From Lautropia sp. (GTDB lineage Bacteria > Pseudomonadota > Gammaproteobacteria > Burkholderiales > Burkholderiaceae_E): a stretch of 64,000 nt of DNA. Position numbers and translations under genes: made by a program. The stretch is from NCBI GenBank assembly GCA_030530775.1, contig JAUMUG010000010.1, positions 37,533 to 101,532 on the forward strand, in the 5' to 3' direction. The notes under the pieces were generated by a model that did no database searches, was not told the DNA's origin, and saw only the letters and a program-made list of their open reading frames with translations. Positions 8,988 to 18,430 of the stretch are shown here, piece after piece. Within the stretch, counting starts at the first letter, position 1. Every line of letters begins with the position of its first letter.

Positions 8988-9500
8988 TACCCGCAGCCGT
9001 GGAGCCGCCTGGAATCAGGACTGAGGACCTGAGGACTGAAGACCGCTCCACGTCCGTCCCTGCCCCCTTGCTCTCCGCATTCTGGTGGCCATGGCTCCCG
9101 CCCGTCGTCTGGTGGCGTCCGAAGCCAGACACGGTTGGCGGCTCGGGGGTTCCACCCGATGGCGTCTGAAAGTATTCGCCGAAAATCAGTCAATCAGTCT
9201 TGTATCGCGCCCGCCCGCGCCCGCCCGGCAGTGTCCCGCACACCGTGCCAGGGTGTCTGCCTCGGTGATCTGCGGCTGCCGCGGTCGGGTGATCGTAGCG
9301 GTATGGCTGCAATGCACTGCTTCCGGCTGCCGGCCGGGCAAGCGAAGTGTTGCAGTTTTTCGCCGGATATCATGTGTGCGTGCCGGCTCAGCGTGGTGGC
9401 ATCCTGCGAATCATCATGGATTGTGATAGCAGTGATAATCGGAGGCGGCACTGTGATAGCATCGATTCGTAAAATGTGACCCGATAACTCCGAGATCACC
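8988..9500. other. Intergenic region recX-sucC
   Basis: About 510 bases without a supportable gene. Short open frames on both strands have no family features. Near the left end there is a short imperfect repetition of ggactga/ggacctga. The right 90 bases are AT-richer and carry the sucC upstream region described separately. Confidence 0.6.
9421..9475 (+). promoter_or_regulatory. sucC upstream region with two direct repeats
   Basis: TTGTGATAGCA at 9421-9431 and CTGTGATAGCA at 9451-9461 are direct repeats exactly 30 bases apart, close to three helical turns. A TAAAAT hexamer at 9470-9475 could be a -10 element 26 bases before the ATG. The arrangement looks like a pair of activator or repressor sites for sucCD. 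The regulator is not identifiable from sequence. Confidence 0.45.
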
Positions 9501-10670
9501 ATGAAAATTCACGAGTACCAAGGTAAAGAAATCCTGAAGCGCTATGGTGTGCCGGTGCCACGGGGCATCCCCTGCTTCAATGTCGAAGAAGCCGTCAAGG
9601 CAGCCGAGCAACTCGGTGGTCCGGTCTGGGTCGTCAAGGCGCAGATTCATGCGGGTGGCCGCGGCAAGGGTGGAGGCGTGCAGCTGGCACGTTCACTGGC
9701 CGAAGTCCGTCAGCACGCCGACGCCATTCTTGGCATGCAGTTGGTGACCCACCAGACTGGACCGGAGGGACAGAAAGTCCGCCGGTTGCTGATCGAAGAA
9801 GGCGCTGACATCAAAAAAGAACTCTATGTCGGTATCGTCATCGACCGCCAGTCGCAACAGATTTGCGTGATGGCGTCGAGCGAAGGCGGAATGGACATCG
9901 AGGAAGTGGCGGCCAGCACGCCCGAAAAGATTCACAAGGTCTTCTGTGACGTGGCCAGTGGCCTGACCGATGCCGAAGCCGATGATCTGTCGACCAAAAT
10001 CGGTATTCCGGCCGCGAGCCTGCCCAAGGCACGGGCGGCGCTGCAGGGGCTGTACAAGGCGTTCTACGAAACCGACGCCTCGCTGGCCGAGATCAACCCA
10101 CTGATCCTGACTGGCAGTGGCGACGTGATCGCCCTGGATGCCAAGCTGAACTTCGACGCCAATGCGCTGTTCCGCCACCCCGAGCTGGTCGAGATGCGCG
10201 ATCTGGACGAAGAGGACCCGGCCGAAATCGAAGCCTCCAAGTTCGATCTGGCCTATATCCAGCTCAACGGCAACATCGGCTGCCTGGTCAACGGTGCCGG
10301 TCTGGCCATGGCCACCATGGACACCATCAAGCTGTTCGGCGGAGAGCCGGCCAACTTCCTGGACGTGGGTGGCGGTGCCACCACCGAGAAAGTGACCGAA
10401 GCCTTCAAGTTGATGCTGAAGAACAAGGGCGTCGAGGCCATTCTGGTCAACATCTTCGGAGGCATCATGCGTTGCGACATCATTGCCGCCGGTGTGATCG
10501 CCGCCAGTAAGGCCGTCAACCTGGGCGTGCCGCTGGTGGTCCGGATGAAGGGCACCAACGAAGACCTCGGCAAGCAGATGCTGGCCGAATCCGGACTGCC
10601 GATCATCTCGGCAGACTCGATGGCCGATGCTGCACGCCTGGTGGTTGCTACGGCTGCCGGCAAGAAATAA
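9501..10670 (+). CDS. sucC: Succinyl-CoA synthetase, beta subunit
   Basis: SucC is the ATP-grasp subunit of the TCA-cycle enzyme that makes succinate and ATP/GTP from succinyl-CoA. The 389-residue product starts with [22 protein letters not shown] and contains [18 protein letters not shown] (nucleotide binding), [35 protein letters not shown] and [29 protein letters not shown]. Length and order match the family. sucD follows after 30 bases. Confidence 0.98.
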   Translation: MKIHEYQGKEILKRYGVPVPRGIPCFNVEEAVKAAEQLGGPVWVVKAQIHAGGRGKGGGVQLARSLAEVRQHADAILGMQLVTHQTGPEGQKVRRLLIEEGADIKKELYVGIVIDRQSQQICVMASSEGGMDIEEVAASTPEKIHKVFCDVASGLTDAEADDLSTKIGIPAASLPKARAALQGLYKAFYETDASLAEINPLILTGSGDVIALDAKLNFDANALFRHPELVEMRDLDEEDPAEIEASKFDLAYIQLNGNIGCLVNGAGLAMATMDTIKLFGGEPANFLDVGGGATTEKVTEAFKLMLKNKGVEAILVNIFGGIMRCDIIAAGVIAASKAVNLGVPLVVRMKGTNEDLGKQMLAESGLPIISADSMADAARLVVATAAGKK

Positions 10671-10700
10671 ACAACGCCCTGAACTTCGAGGACAATCGCA

Positions 10701-11582
10701 ATGTCGATCCTAATCAACAAGGACACCAAAGTCATTACCCAGGGCATCACCGGTAAGACGGGGCAGTTTCACACCCGGATGTGCCGCGAATATGCCAACG
10801 GCAAGAACTGCTTCGTTGCCGGTGTCAATCCGAAGCGTGCCGGTGAAGATTTCGAAGGCATTCCCATCTACGCATCGGTGAAAGAGGCCAAGGCCGAAAC
10901 CGGGGCCACCGTGTCGGTGGTTTATGTGCCGCCCGCAGGTGCTGCCGACGCCATTTGGGAAGCCGTGGAGGCCGACCTCGATCTGGTGGTCTGTATCACC
11001 GAAGGTATCCCGGTGCGCGATATGTTGGTCGTGCGTGACCGTATGCGCAAGGCCGGCAAGAAGACCCTGCTGCTCGGGCCGAACTGCCCGGGGCTGATCA
11101 CCCCCGACGAAATCAAAATCGGCATCATGCCGGGCCACATCCATCGCAAGGGCCGTGTCGGTATCGTGTCGCGCTCCGGCACGCTGACCTATGAAGCCGT
11201 GGCCCAGGTGACGGCGTTGGGGCTGGGCCAGTCGTCGGCCGTGGGTATTGGCGGCGACCCGATCAATGGTCTGAAGCACATCGATGTGCTCAAGCTGTTC
11301 AACGACGATCCCGATACCGACGCCGTCATCATGATCGGTGAAATCGGTGGGCCGGACGAAGTCAACGCGGCACAGTGGGCCAAGGAGAACATGAAGAAGC
11401 CGGTGATCGGCTTCATCGCCGGTGTCACCGCGCCTCCGGGCAAGCGGATGGGGCACGCCGGGGCGCTGATCTCCGGCGGTGCCGATACCGCCGAGGCCAA
11501 GTTGGAAGTGATGGAAGCCTGTGGTATCCGCACCACCAAAGATCCTTCCGAAATGGGCCGTCTGCTGAAGACCGTGCTCTGA
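10701..11582 (+). CDS. sucD: Succinyl-CoA synthetase, alpha subunit
   Basis: SucD binds CoA and carries the phospho-histidine intermediate. The 293-residue protein has the CoA-binding start VITQGITGKTGQFHTR, the conserved GPNCPGLITPDE, GIVSRSGTLTYEA, and GHAGALISGGADTAEAK with the active-site His at residue 252. A gagga ribosome site precedes ATG 10701. It forms an operon with sucC and is followed by the hairpin at 11596-11624. Confidence 0.98.
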   Translation: MSILINKDTKVITQGITGKTGQFHTRMCREYANGKNCFVAGVNPKRAGEDFEGIPIYASVKEAKAETGATVSVVYVPPAGAADAIWEAVEADLDLVVCITEGIPVRDMLVVRDRMRKAGKKTLLLGPNCPGLITPDEIKIGIMPGHIHRKGRVGIVSRSGTLTYEAVAQVTALGLGQSSAVGIGGDPINGLKHIDVLKLFNDDPDTDAVIMIGEIGGPDEVNAAQWAKENMKKPVIGFIAGVTAPPGKRMGHAGALISGGADTAEAKLEVMEACGIRTTKDPSEMGRLLKTVL

Positions 11583-11595
11583 TATCGGCCAGGAA

Positions 11596-11624
11596 CCAGG
11601 CGCCCGCGGTGGTCAGGCGCCTGG
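11596..11624 (+). terminator. Hairpin after sucD
   Basis: A perfect nine-base inverted repeat, CCAGGCGCC (11596-11604) and GGCGCCTGG (11616-11624), with an 11-base loop, begins 14 bases after the sucD stop. There is no clear T run afterwards, so it may end transcription weakly or protect the sucCD mRNA end. Confidence 0.5.
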
Positions 11625-11837
11625 CTTCAGGTAGTGAACTCGATCCGGGGGGCCGATCAGCCCGGGTCGGAACTCACCGTTCGCCGCCCCGGAGTGGCCG
11701 CCGGTAGATCGGGGCTTAGCTTTGTGGGGGTTTGTCCTTACAGTCCCTGATATTCAGGTGGGCATGGTTCGCACCGGGTAAGCGTCTCGTATCGCGTGGC
11801 TCCCGTATCGCGTCGGCCTGCTGATCAGGGGAAACGG

Positions 11838-13091
11838 ATGAGCCGTGATCATCAGGATGCGGGCCGGGCGATCTATGGGCAGCTCACGCTGTCGGCGGCC
11901 AGCTGTCCGTTGCAGACTTATTGGTTGACCAATGCCAGGACCACCATCGGACGGCGGGCCAGCAGTATGCTGGTGCTGGACGATTTGACGGTTTCGGGCG
12001 AGCATGCGCTGTTGATCGTCGGCCAAACCGAAGTGATCATCCAAGATCTGGGCAGCCGCAATGGTACCTTGGTCAATGGTTCACCGGTGGCGCGGGCCTT
12101 TCTGAATGACGGCGATTGCATCGACATCGGCGTCTATCGGCTGGTCTTTCAGCGACTTCCTTCGCTGGATGGCGTCGTGTCTCCGTTTCTGGGGGCCTCG
12201 ATCGGTACGCCCGGTGATGGCCGTGGGCCATTGCCCAATGGGCTGACCGTCGAGGGCCATTTTCCCGCTGCCCACAAGGACCGGGGTATTGCCTCTCACC
12301 CATCGTCGGTCGGTGGCCAGGCTGCCGATGGCCCGGCTGCTCAGGAAAGGGGGCATGGTCGGGATCCGTCCTCCGGTCCGGACTCCACCTCGGATGGTGG
12401 CGTGCCCTTTGGCCAGAATCTTTCCAGCGCTCAGATCGGGACGCCGTCCACAGGCGCTTGCCGTCTGCCGCTCGAACCGCCACAGCAGGATCTGGGTGGT
12501 ATGTCGCGTGCTGCGGGCTTCAAACCCTTGCCCGCCATGCCGCCTTTGCCGGGGTCGCCGGCGGAGCAGCACGGCCTGGCACGCGAAGGCAGCGAGGCAC
12601 CGTCCATTCCTGGCTTTCCGCGGCTGATCGATGGCAGCCGGGAGGTGATGGGCTTCGTGCCGGGGTTCGGTCGAGTACCCCGCCTGCCGGCTGCGCCGCT
12701 GCCGGCCTCCCGGGTCCATCCGATACCCCGTCAGCGTCCACCGCTGCAGGTGCCCGAGAACTACCGGGGTGTCTCGCTGCGTTTTCTGGGTGGGCATGAT
12801 GCCGGCCGGCTGCTACTGATCGATCGGCCGATCGTCAGTATCCGCAATGGTTGCGGGCAGGTGGCGGTCGTCAGCTGCCGGCCCACCGGTTTCTATCTGA
12901 CCCATGTCGAGGGGCAGGCCTATCCGCTGGTCAATGGCGAATCGATCGGTCTGGCGGCTCATCCCTTGCGCCATCATGATCTGATCGAGCTGAGTGGCAC
13001 CATCATCCAGTTCTGTCAGACCCAGCACGATCCGGGTCCCGCGGACTCATCGGGGCCGCAGGCCGATCCACCGGGTGGCCCGCACCGATGA
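11838..13091 (+). CDS. Double-FHA-domain signalling protein
   Basis: This protein probably docks phosphothreonine or another partner for the cyclase encoded next. The start at ATG 11838 has a good ribosome site (ggggaaacgg). An N-terminal FHA domain spans about residues 15-100 and keeps the phospho-binding signature: TIGRR, SGEHA and LGSRNGTLVNG. A linker of about 190 residues, rich in Pro, Gly and Ser, follows. A C-terminal FHA-like domain (about 325-410) keeps PLVNGE and HDLIELSGTIIQF but lacks the Gly-Arg and Ser-His signature. The FHA1 domain may therefore recognise phosphopeptides while FHA2 is structural. Its stop overlaps the cyclase ATG (ATGA). No kinase is encoded nearby. Confidence 0.85.
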   Translation: MSRDHQDAGRAIYGQLTLSAASCPLQTYWLTNARTTIGRRASSMLVLDDLTVSGEHALLIVGQTEVIIQDLGSRNGTLVNGSPVARAFLNDGDCIDIGVYRLVFQRLPSLDGVVSPFLGASIGTPGDGRGPLPNGLTVEGHFPAAHKDRGIASHPSSVGGQAADGPAAQERGHGRDPSSGPDSTSDGGVPFGQNLSSAQIGTPSTGACRLPLEPPQQDLGGMSRAAGFKPLPAMPPLPGSPAEQHGLAREGSEAPSIPGFPRLIDGSREVMGFVPGFGRVPRLPAAPLPASRVHPIPRQRPPLQVPENYRGVSLRFLGGHDAGRLLLIDRPIVSIRNGCGQVAVVSCRPTGFYLTHVEGQAYPLVNGESIGLAAHPLRHHDLIELSGTIIQFCQTQHDPGPADSSGPQADPPGGPHR

Positions 13092-15022
13092 CGCGCTTGT
13101 TGCAGTCCGTCCATGCCCTGCTGCGTTCCTTCCGTCTGTGGGCAACGCTGGGTGGGCTGTGTACGGTCGTGCTGGCTTGTGCGGCGCTGCTCGGCTATCT
13201 GACGATACCGGTGGTCCAGACCTTCGACCGTCTGCATCAGGATCATAGACTGCGCTGGATGCCTGTCGTACCAGAATCCAGTGTGCTGATCGTCGACATC
13301 GACGAAAAAAGCCTGCAAGAGCAGGGGCGCTGGACCTGGCCACGTAAGACATTGGCCAGACTGGTGGATCACATCGTCGATGACGGGGGCGCCCGGGTGC
13401 TGGGCTTCGACATCGTGTTTGCCGAACTGTCACCGGGCGACGACCAGGAACTGGTCGAGGCCATCCGGGACAAACCGGTCGTGCTGGGCTATTACTTCAC
13501 CCGTCAGGCTGGTGCGCGGCAGATCGGCGCACTGCCCCGACCGATCTTTCAGGCAGATCTGTTCGAAGACCGGGTGCTGCCCGATTGGGATGGCTTTGGA
13601 ACCAACATCGAGCAGATCGGCAAAGTGGCCCAGGGCAGCGGTTTTTTCAACGCCCGGATCGATGATGATGGCGTGGTGCGTTCGGTACCGGTACTGACCC
13701 CATTTGATGGCCAGATGTATGAATCGTTGGCGTTGGCGATACTGCGCGCCTACGAGGGCAACCCGCCGATCAGCCTGCGGGAACAGGATTTGAGCCTCTC
13801 CGAACGGACCCGCCTGATTCTTGACGAGAGCCTGGGCGTGCGTGTGCCCTTTGCCGGTGCAGCCGGCCCGGGCGCCGGACGCTTCGAATACATTCCGGCT
13901 ACCGATGTGCTCGAAGGCCGGGTCGATCCGCAGCGCTTCCGCGACCGGATCGTGTTGGTGGGGGCGTCGGCTCCGGGCATCGGTGACCGGCATGCCACTC
14001 CGGTCAACCGCAGCACGCCAGGGGTCGAAGTCCATGCCACTCTGATCGCCAGTGCACTGGCCGGCGGCATGCCGGTCGTACCCTGGCATGCTGGCTACAC
14101 CATCGCCGTGCTCACCATCATACTGGGCGGCATGGCCGCCTTGTGGATGCCACGCCTGGGGGCGCCTGGTATTCTGCTGCTGATGTCCGTGCTGCTGGCC
14201 ATTCTCTATGGCAGCAATGCGTGGATGTTCGGCGGACTGGGCTGGATCATGCCCTTGGCGGCACCGATGCTGGCGCTGGTGCTGATCGCCGTTCTCAATC
14301 TGGCGGTCGGGCATTTCATCGAAGGCAAGGCACGTCGGGCCGTGATCCAGCTGTTCGGGCAATATGTTTCGCCCAAACTGGTGCAGCGCATGGCCCGCCA
14401 GCCCGAGGCCTATCCGATCGAGAGCCAGAACAAGCGTTTGACCATTCTGTTTGCCGATATTCGTGGCTTCACCCGGATGGCGGAATCGATGGATCCGCAG
14501 GTGCTACGCGAATATCTCAACATGTTCCTGACGCGGATGACCGAAGTGATCCACCAGCACCAGGGCACCGTCGACAAGTACATGGGCGATGCCATCATGG
14601 CTTTCTGGGGGGCACCGGTCGAAGATGCCGAGCAGGAAGACCATGCCGTCGTGGCAGCCATCGCCATGCAGGATGCCGTGGCCGAGCTGAATCAGGTGTT
14701 TGCCCAGCGAGGTTGGCCGGCACTGATGATCGGCATCGGTATCAATTCCGGTACCGCCCGGGTCGGTGACATGGGCTCGCAGTTGCGTCGCACTTACACC
14801 GCCATTGGCGATGCCGTGAACCTGGCGGCCCGGTTGGAGGCGCTGACCAAGCGCTTCGGCCTACCGGTGCTGCTCGGGGAAACCACCGCGCGGCAGGTGC
14901 AGCTGGTGGAGCTGGAACCGTTGGGCGAAGCAGACGTGCCGGGCAGAAGCGAGCGCGTTCGTGTATTTTGTCCGAAACGCTATGTCAAGCCCACGGCGCA
15001 GGAGGGCGCAGCGGTGCTTTAA
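13088..15022 (+). CDS. CHASE2-domain adenylate/guanylate cyclase
   Basis: A 644-residue membrane class III nucleotide cyclase. It has an N-terminal membrane helix (about residues 15-40), an extracytoplasmic CHASE2 sensor domain (about 45-330; VPESSVLIVDIDEKSL and RIVLVGASAPGIGDRHATPVN are typical), then three closely spaced hydrophobic helices (about 335-415). The catalytic domain from about 440 has metal-binding Asp in LTILFADIRGFTRM (D~456) and VDKYMGDAIMAFWGAP (D~500), and GIGINSGTARVGDMGS. The product is probably cAMP. The gene is coupled to the FHA gene upstream, and a cyclic-nucleotide phosphodiesterase starts 7 bases after its stop, so one operon encodes both synthesis and breakdown. 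The sensed ligand is unknown. Confidence 0.92.
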   Translation: MTRLLQSVHALLRSFRLWATLGGLCTVVLACAALLGYLTIPVVQTFDRLHQDHRLRWMPVVPESSVLIVDIDEKSLQEQGRWTWPRKTLARLVDHIVDDGGARVLGFDIVFAELSPGDDQELVEAIRDKPVVLGYYFTRQAGARQIGALPRPIFQADLFEDRVLPDWDGFGTNIEQIGKVAQGSGFFNARIDDDGVVRSVPVLTPFDGQMYESLALAILRAYEGNPPISLREQDLSLSERTRLILDESLGVRVPFAGAAGPGAGRFEYIPATDVLEGRVDPQRFRDRIVLVGASAPGIGDRHATPVNRSTPGVEVHATLIASALAGGMPVVPWHAGYTIAVLTIILGGMAALWMPRLGAPGILLLMSVLLAILYGSNAWMFGGLGWIMPLAAPMLALVLIAVLNLAVGHFIEGKARRAVIQLFGQYVSPKLVQRMARQPEAYPIESQNKRLTILFADIRGFTRMAESMDPQVLREYLNMFLTRMTEVIHQHQGTVDKYMGDAIMAFWGAPVEDAEQEDHAVVAAIAMQDAVAELNQVFAQRGWPALMIGIGINSGTARVGDMGSQLRRTYTAIGDAVNLAARLEALTKRFGLPVLLGETTARQVQLVELEPLGEADVPGRSERVRVFCPKRYVKPTAQEGAAVL

Positions 15023-15029
15023 TTGGGTC

Positions 15030-15830
15030 ATGCGTTTCCAGATCCTCGGCTGCAGCGGCGGACTTGGTGGTTCGCCGGCTCGTCCGGCGGACCAGAGCAG
15101 ACGACCGTTTCGCACGTCATCCTTCTTGCTCGATCACGACATCCTGATCGATGCCGGCACTGGCGTCGAGGATCTGTCGGTGGATGAGCTCAAGCATATC
15201 GATCATGTCTTTCTCTCGCACTCCCATCTGGATCACATCTGCGCCTTGCCGCTGATGATCGATACGGTGGGCAGCATCCGTGACAAACCGCTGACCGTCC
15301 ATGCATTGCCCGAAACCATCCATGCGCTGAAGGAACATATCTTCAATTGGGTGATCTGGCCCGATTTCACCGAAATTCCCCATTACGACCGGCCATGGAT
15401 GGTGTTCAGCCCGTTGCAGGTCGGAACGCCGGTCGTGCTGGGTGGACGCACCATCACCCCGATCGGCGCCAATCACACCGTGCCGGCGCTGGGTTTCCAC
15501 CTGGCCTGCCGACAGGGCAGTTTGGTCTATTCGGGTGATACCTTGCCCAACGAAAGCTTCTGGCGCACCGTGAACGCCATCACCGATCTGCGCTATCTGA
15601 TCATCGAAACCGCCTTTGCCAACAAAGAGCGTGATCTGGCGGTGATGGCCAAGCACCTGCACCCGATCCAGCTGGCCGAGGAACTGAACAGCCTGCGGGC
15701 CGAGCCCGAGATTCTGATCACCCACCTGAAGCCGTCGGACCGAGACCAGATCGAACGTGAAATCGAAGCCTGGGCCGGTCGCTTTCAGCCGCGTATCCTG
15801 CAGACAGGTGATGTGCTCACGATCGGATGA
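15030..15830 (+). CDS. Class II-type 3',5'-cyclic-nucleotide phosphodiesterase (metallo-beta-lactamase fold)
   Basis: This 266-residue protein has the metal motif SHSHLDHICALP (H64, H66, D68, H69), then GANHTVPALGFHL, VYSGDTLPNESFW and ILITHLKPSD. This order, with HICALP after HxHxDH, is characteristic of the yeast PDE1/CpdP class of cAMP phosphodiesterases rather than of ribonuclease Z. MRFQILGCSGG is the start expected for the fold; the upstream ATG at 14961 lies within the cyclase gene. Placement just after the cyclase supports a role in hydrolysing the cyclase product. Biochemical specificity for cAMP is inferred. Confidence 0.85.
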   Translation: MRFQILGCSGGLGGSPARPADQSRRPFRTSSFLLDHDILIDAGTGVEDLSVDELKHIDHVFLSHSHLDHICALPLMIDTVGSIRDKPLTVHALPETIHALKEHIFNWVIWPDFTEIPHYDRPWMVFSPLQVGTPVVLGGRTITPIGANHTVPALGFHLACRQGSLVYSGDTLPNESFWRTVNAITDLRYLIIETAFANKERDLAVMAKHLHPIQLAEELNSLRAEPEILITHLKPSDRDQIEREIEAWAGRFQPRILQTGDVLTIG

Positions 15831-16119
15831 TCGGCAGGCTTGCCATCGGGAGGAGGGCTGGCACATGATCTGGCCGCACCGCCTTCAGAACCGTGTGATG
15901 GCGAGATGTCATGCATGGCCAGGACGGAGTGCTCTGGCAGGTGCTGCAATACGGTTGCGATGATGATCATCTGTGCGAGCGAGCGCTCATGCACCGGATC
16001 GGTACCCGAAAATGGTGACGGCCCCCTCTCGAGGCGCTGGGGATCAGCAGGATCATCAGCGCCATGGCAATGATCGGGGGCTGCGTCTGCCTTACCCGGG
16101 AGGTCGAGATCTTCCTTTC
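15831..16119. other. Convergent intergenic region between the phosphodiesterase gene and thiE
   Basis: About 290 bases lie between two genes that point at each other. I see no supportable coding frame and no strong terminator with a T run. Several short inverted matches around gatcagcaggatcatcagc are too weak to call. Confidence 0.5.
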
Positions 16120-16779
16120 TCAGGGGGCCGAGACTTGCTCACAGGCACGCAGCAGCGCGCGGGCGGCCTGGCCCGGATCGGGCTGATTGAAGAGTGCACC
16201 GATGACGGCCGCCGCGTCGGCCCCGGCGGCCAGTACCGAAGCGATATTGCCGGTATCGATGCCGCCGATACCGACGATCGGCCGACCCAACTGCAGCGCG
16301 CGGGCCTGAGCCAGCACGTCCAGTGAGGCCCCGGGGGCCTGTGGCTTGGTGCCGGAAGCAAACAGCGCGCCGAAGGCCAGATAGTCGGCCAGCGGTGCAA
16401 GTTGCTGCGCTCGTTCCAGACTGGCGTAGCACGACACCCCGATCAGCACGTGATCGCCCAGCGCGGCCCGGGCTTCATGCAACTCGCCGTCATCCTTGCC
16501 GATATGCACCGCCCCGATCTGCAGTTGCCGGGCCAGCTGCCAATCGTCGTTGAGGATCAACAGCGCTTGATGTCTCCGGCAGAGCGCCTGTAACGCGGGC
16601 AGTTGCTGCAGCTTCAGTGCCTCCGGGGCGAGTTTGTTGCGGTACTGCAGCACACGCACGCCGGCGGCGAGCACCGCATCGGCCTTGCGCAACAACGATC
16701 CGGTATCCAGGTCATCGGCGGTGATGGCATAGACGCCACGGATCAGCTCGGCAGCAGGGTGGGGCAAGGGGGCGGACAT
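16120..16779 (-). CDS. thiE: Thiamine-phosphate synthase
   Basis: ThiE joins HMP pyrophosphate and thiazole phosphate to make thiamine monophosphate, the ThiL substrate. The 219-residue TIM-barrel protein shows GVYAITADDLD, VLQYRNKLAPEALKLQQ, LILNDDWQLA, AVHIGKDDGEL, LIGVSCYASLERA, DYLAFGALFASGTKP and PIVGIGGIDTGN, all family motifs. It stands alone between the cyclase operon and the pil operon. Its pathway partners thiD, thiG and thiS are 35-43 kb away in this window. Confidence 0.96.
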   Translation of the reverse strand: MSAPLPHPAAELIRGVYAITADDLDTGSLLRKADAVLAAGVRVLQYRNKLAPEALKLQQLPALQALCRRHQALLILNDDWQLARQLQIGAVHIGKDDGELHEARAALGDHVLIGVSCYASLERAQQLAPLADYLAFGALFASGTKPQAPGASLDVLAQARALQLGRPIVGIGGIDTGNIASVLAAGADAAAVIGALFNQPDPGQAARALLRACEQVSAP

Positions 16780-17063
16780 GGGAGCAGCGGGGACAGCGGG
16801 TGACGTTGGTGAAATTGGTGGGGCGACTGTATACGGTCAGGACGCCCGGACCAGTATAACCAGCCGAATCCCGCCGTGGCGCGTGTCGACCCGTACTGGG
16901 CGGCTGTGCATCAGAGCACGCGGACACTAACCACTGGTCCGGCTCTGCTGCAGGCTCGTCGGACACGAAGGGCCAGCTCGCATGACTTTCCTTTTAATAC
17001 GTCGGAGGTGATTGGAATTCACCGCTATCCAGGACTTGACGTGTCTGATCTAGAGGGCAGGAA

Positions 17064-17498
17064 ATGAGCGGCAGCAACAGCATCGCCGGGCTGACGGTAA
17101 TGGTCATCGACGACAGCAACACGATTCGTCGTAGTGCCGAGATATTCTTGAAACAGGCAGGCTGTGTCGTCGTGCTCGCCGAGAACGGTTTTGACGCTCT
17201 TGCCAAGCTGTCCGACCACGGTCCGGACATCGTTTTCTGCGATGTGCTGATGCCACGTCTGGATGGCTATCAGACCTGTGCGCTGATCAAGAAGAGCCCG
17301 CGTTTCAAGGCGACACCCGTCATCATGCTGTCGAGTAAGGATGGGTTGTTCGACCGTGCCCGGGGTCGTCTCGTGGGCTCCGAAGAATATCTGACCAAGC
17401 CCTTTACCAAGGACAGCCTGCTCAAATGCGTACAGGCGCACAGCCGTCGTCAGACCTCCGCCGCCAACGACGTGGCGCCGGTCGGTATGGCGGGTTGA
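17064..17498 (+). CDS. pilG: Twitching-motility response regulator PilG
   Basis: PilG is a stand-alone receiver of the type IV pilus chemosensory (Chp) system and promotes pilus extension in Pseudomonas. The 144-residue protein has the acidic pocket VMVIDDSN, the phospho-acceptor D60 in FCDVLMPRLDGYQ, the Ser switch in PVIMLSSKDG and the Lys in EEYLTKPF. The short C-terminal tail is Ala/Gly rich. A ribosome site (agggcagg) precedes the ATG. It is the first gene of pilG-pilH-pilI-pilJ-chpA. Confidence 0.94.
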   Translation: MSGSNSIAGLTVMVIDDSNTIRRSAEIFLKQAGCVVVLAENGFDALAKLSDHGPDIVFCDVLMPRLDGYQTCALIKKSPRFKATPVIMLSSKDGLFDRARGRLVGSEEYLTKPFTKDSLLKCVQAHSRRQTSAANDVAPVGMAG

Positions 17499-17520
17499 GT
17501 GATCGTCACGGGAGTCAAGC

Positions 17521-17904
17521 ATGAATGCTCAACCTGCGCGCAAGATTCTGATCGTCGATGATTCGGCGACCGAGCGTTTTTTCATGTCCTCTCTGCTGAG
17601 CAAGCAGGGCTACGAAGTCATCACGGCCGAGAACGGCGATGAAGCCATCGAGAAGGTGCAGAGTGAAAGACCTGCAGTAGTGATCATGGATGTGGTGATG
17701 CCGGGCAAGAGCGGCTTTCAGGCCACCCGCGCCATTGCGCGTGATCCGGCCATGAAGGATGTCCATGTGATTCTGTGTACCAGCAAGAATGCGGAAAGCG
17801 ACCGGATCTGGGGACTTCGTCAGGGAGCGAAGGACTACCTGGTCAAACCGGTCGATCCGGAAGTTCTGCTGGCCAAGATTTCCAGTCTGGCCTGGGAGCA
17901 TTGA
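17521..17904 (+). CDS. pilH: Twitching-motility response regulator PilH
   Basis: A 127-residue CheY-like receiver with KILIVDDSATERFFMSSLL, phospho-acceptor D57 in VIMDVVMPGKSGFQ, CTSKNAESD and KDYLVKPVDPEVLLAKI. In Pseudomonas PilH works with PilG, either as a phosphate sink or to promote pilus retraction. It lies 22 bases after pilG and one base before pilI, so co-transcription is likely. Confidence 0.94.
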   Translation: MNAQPARKILIVDDSATERFFMSSLLSKQGYEVITAENGDEAIEKVQSERPAVVIMDVVMPGKSGFQATRAIARDPAMKDVHVILCTSKNAESDRIWGLRQGAKDYLVKPVDPEVLLAKISSLAWEH

Positions 17905-17905
17905 A

Positions 17906-18421
17906 ATGGAGACCACGGATCTGCTGCAACCGGAAACCCATGCTGCATCCGCTGCTGGGAACAGGGCGGCCGAGTCGGCCAGTGCCACGCACCTGGCGCT
18001 GATGATCGGCAACAGCCGCTACCTGGTCGATCTGGCCGAAGCGGGTGAAATCGTGCCGATGCCGCCGACCATTTTGCAGGTTCCGTTGACCTTCGACTGG
18101 TTCGTGGGCGTGGTGAACGTGCGGGGTTCACTGTTCACCGTGGTCGATCTGTCGCGCTTCATGGGAGGCGGTGGCACGCCCATCACGAAGGAGTCCCGTC
18201 TAGTGACCGTTTCGCCGGCGCTGCAGTTCAATACCACGCTGGTCGTCTCGCGGATGATGGGGCTCAGAAACAGTGCATCGATGAAGCCCGTCGATGGCAA
18301 GCCGGCTGATGACATGCCCTGGCTAGGGCAGTGTTTCGAGGATCGGGAGGGGCACGTCTGGTGTCGCCTGAGTCTGTCGAAACTGGTGGCCTCATCAGCG
18401 TTTTTGATGGTTGGACGTTGA
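17906..18421 (+). CDS. pilI: CheW-like adaptor PilI
   Basis: PilI couples the membrane receptor PilJ to the histidine kinase. The 171-residue protein is a single CheW domain: FDWFVGVVNVRGSLFTVVDLSRFMGG is the typical core, preceded by a ~40-residue Ala-rich N-terminus. ATG 17906 lies one base after the pilH stop; the longer frame starting at 17789 would lie inside pilH. The gene is followed by an AGGAGG-like site for pilJ. Confidence 0.92.
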   Translation: METTDLLQPETHAASAAGNRAAESASATHLALMIGNSRYLVDLAEAGEIVPMPPTILQVPLTFDWFVGVVNVRGSLFTVVDLSRFMGGGGTPITKESRLVTVSPALQFNTTLVVSRMMGLRNSASMKPVDGKPADDMPWLGQCFEDREGHVWCRLSLSKLVASSAFLMVGR

Positions 18422-18430
18422 GGAGGGGGC

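Noticed and set aside
9085..9479. Small plus-strand frames before sucC
   Set aside because: Overlapping frames with Arg/Cys-rich composition, no ribosome site and no resemblance to known proteins.
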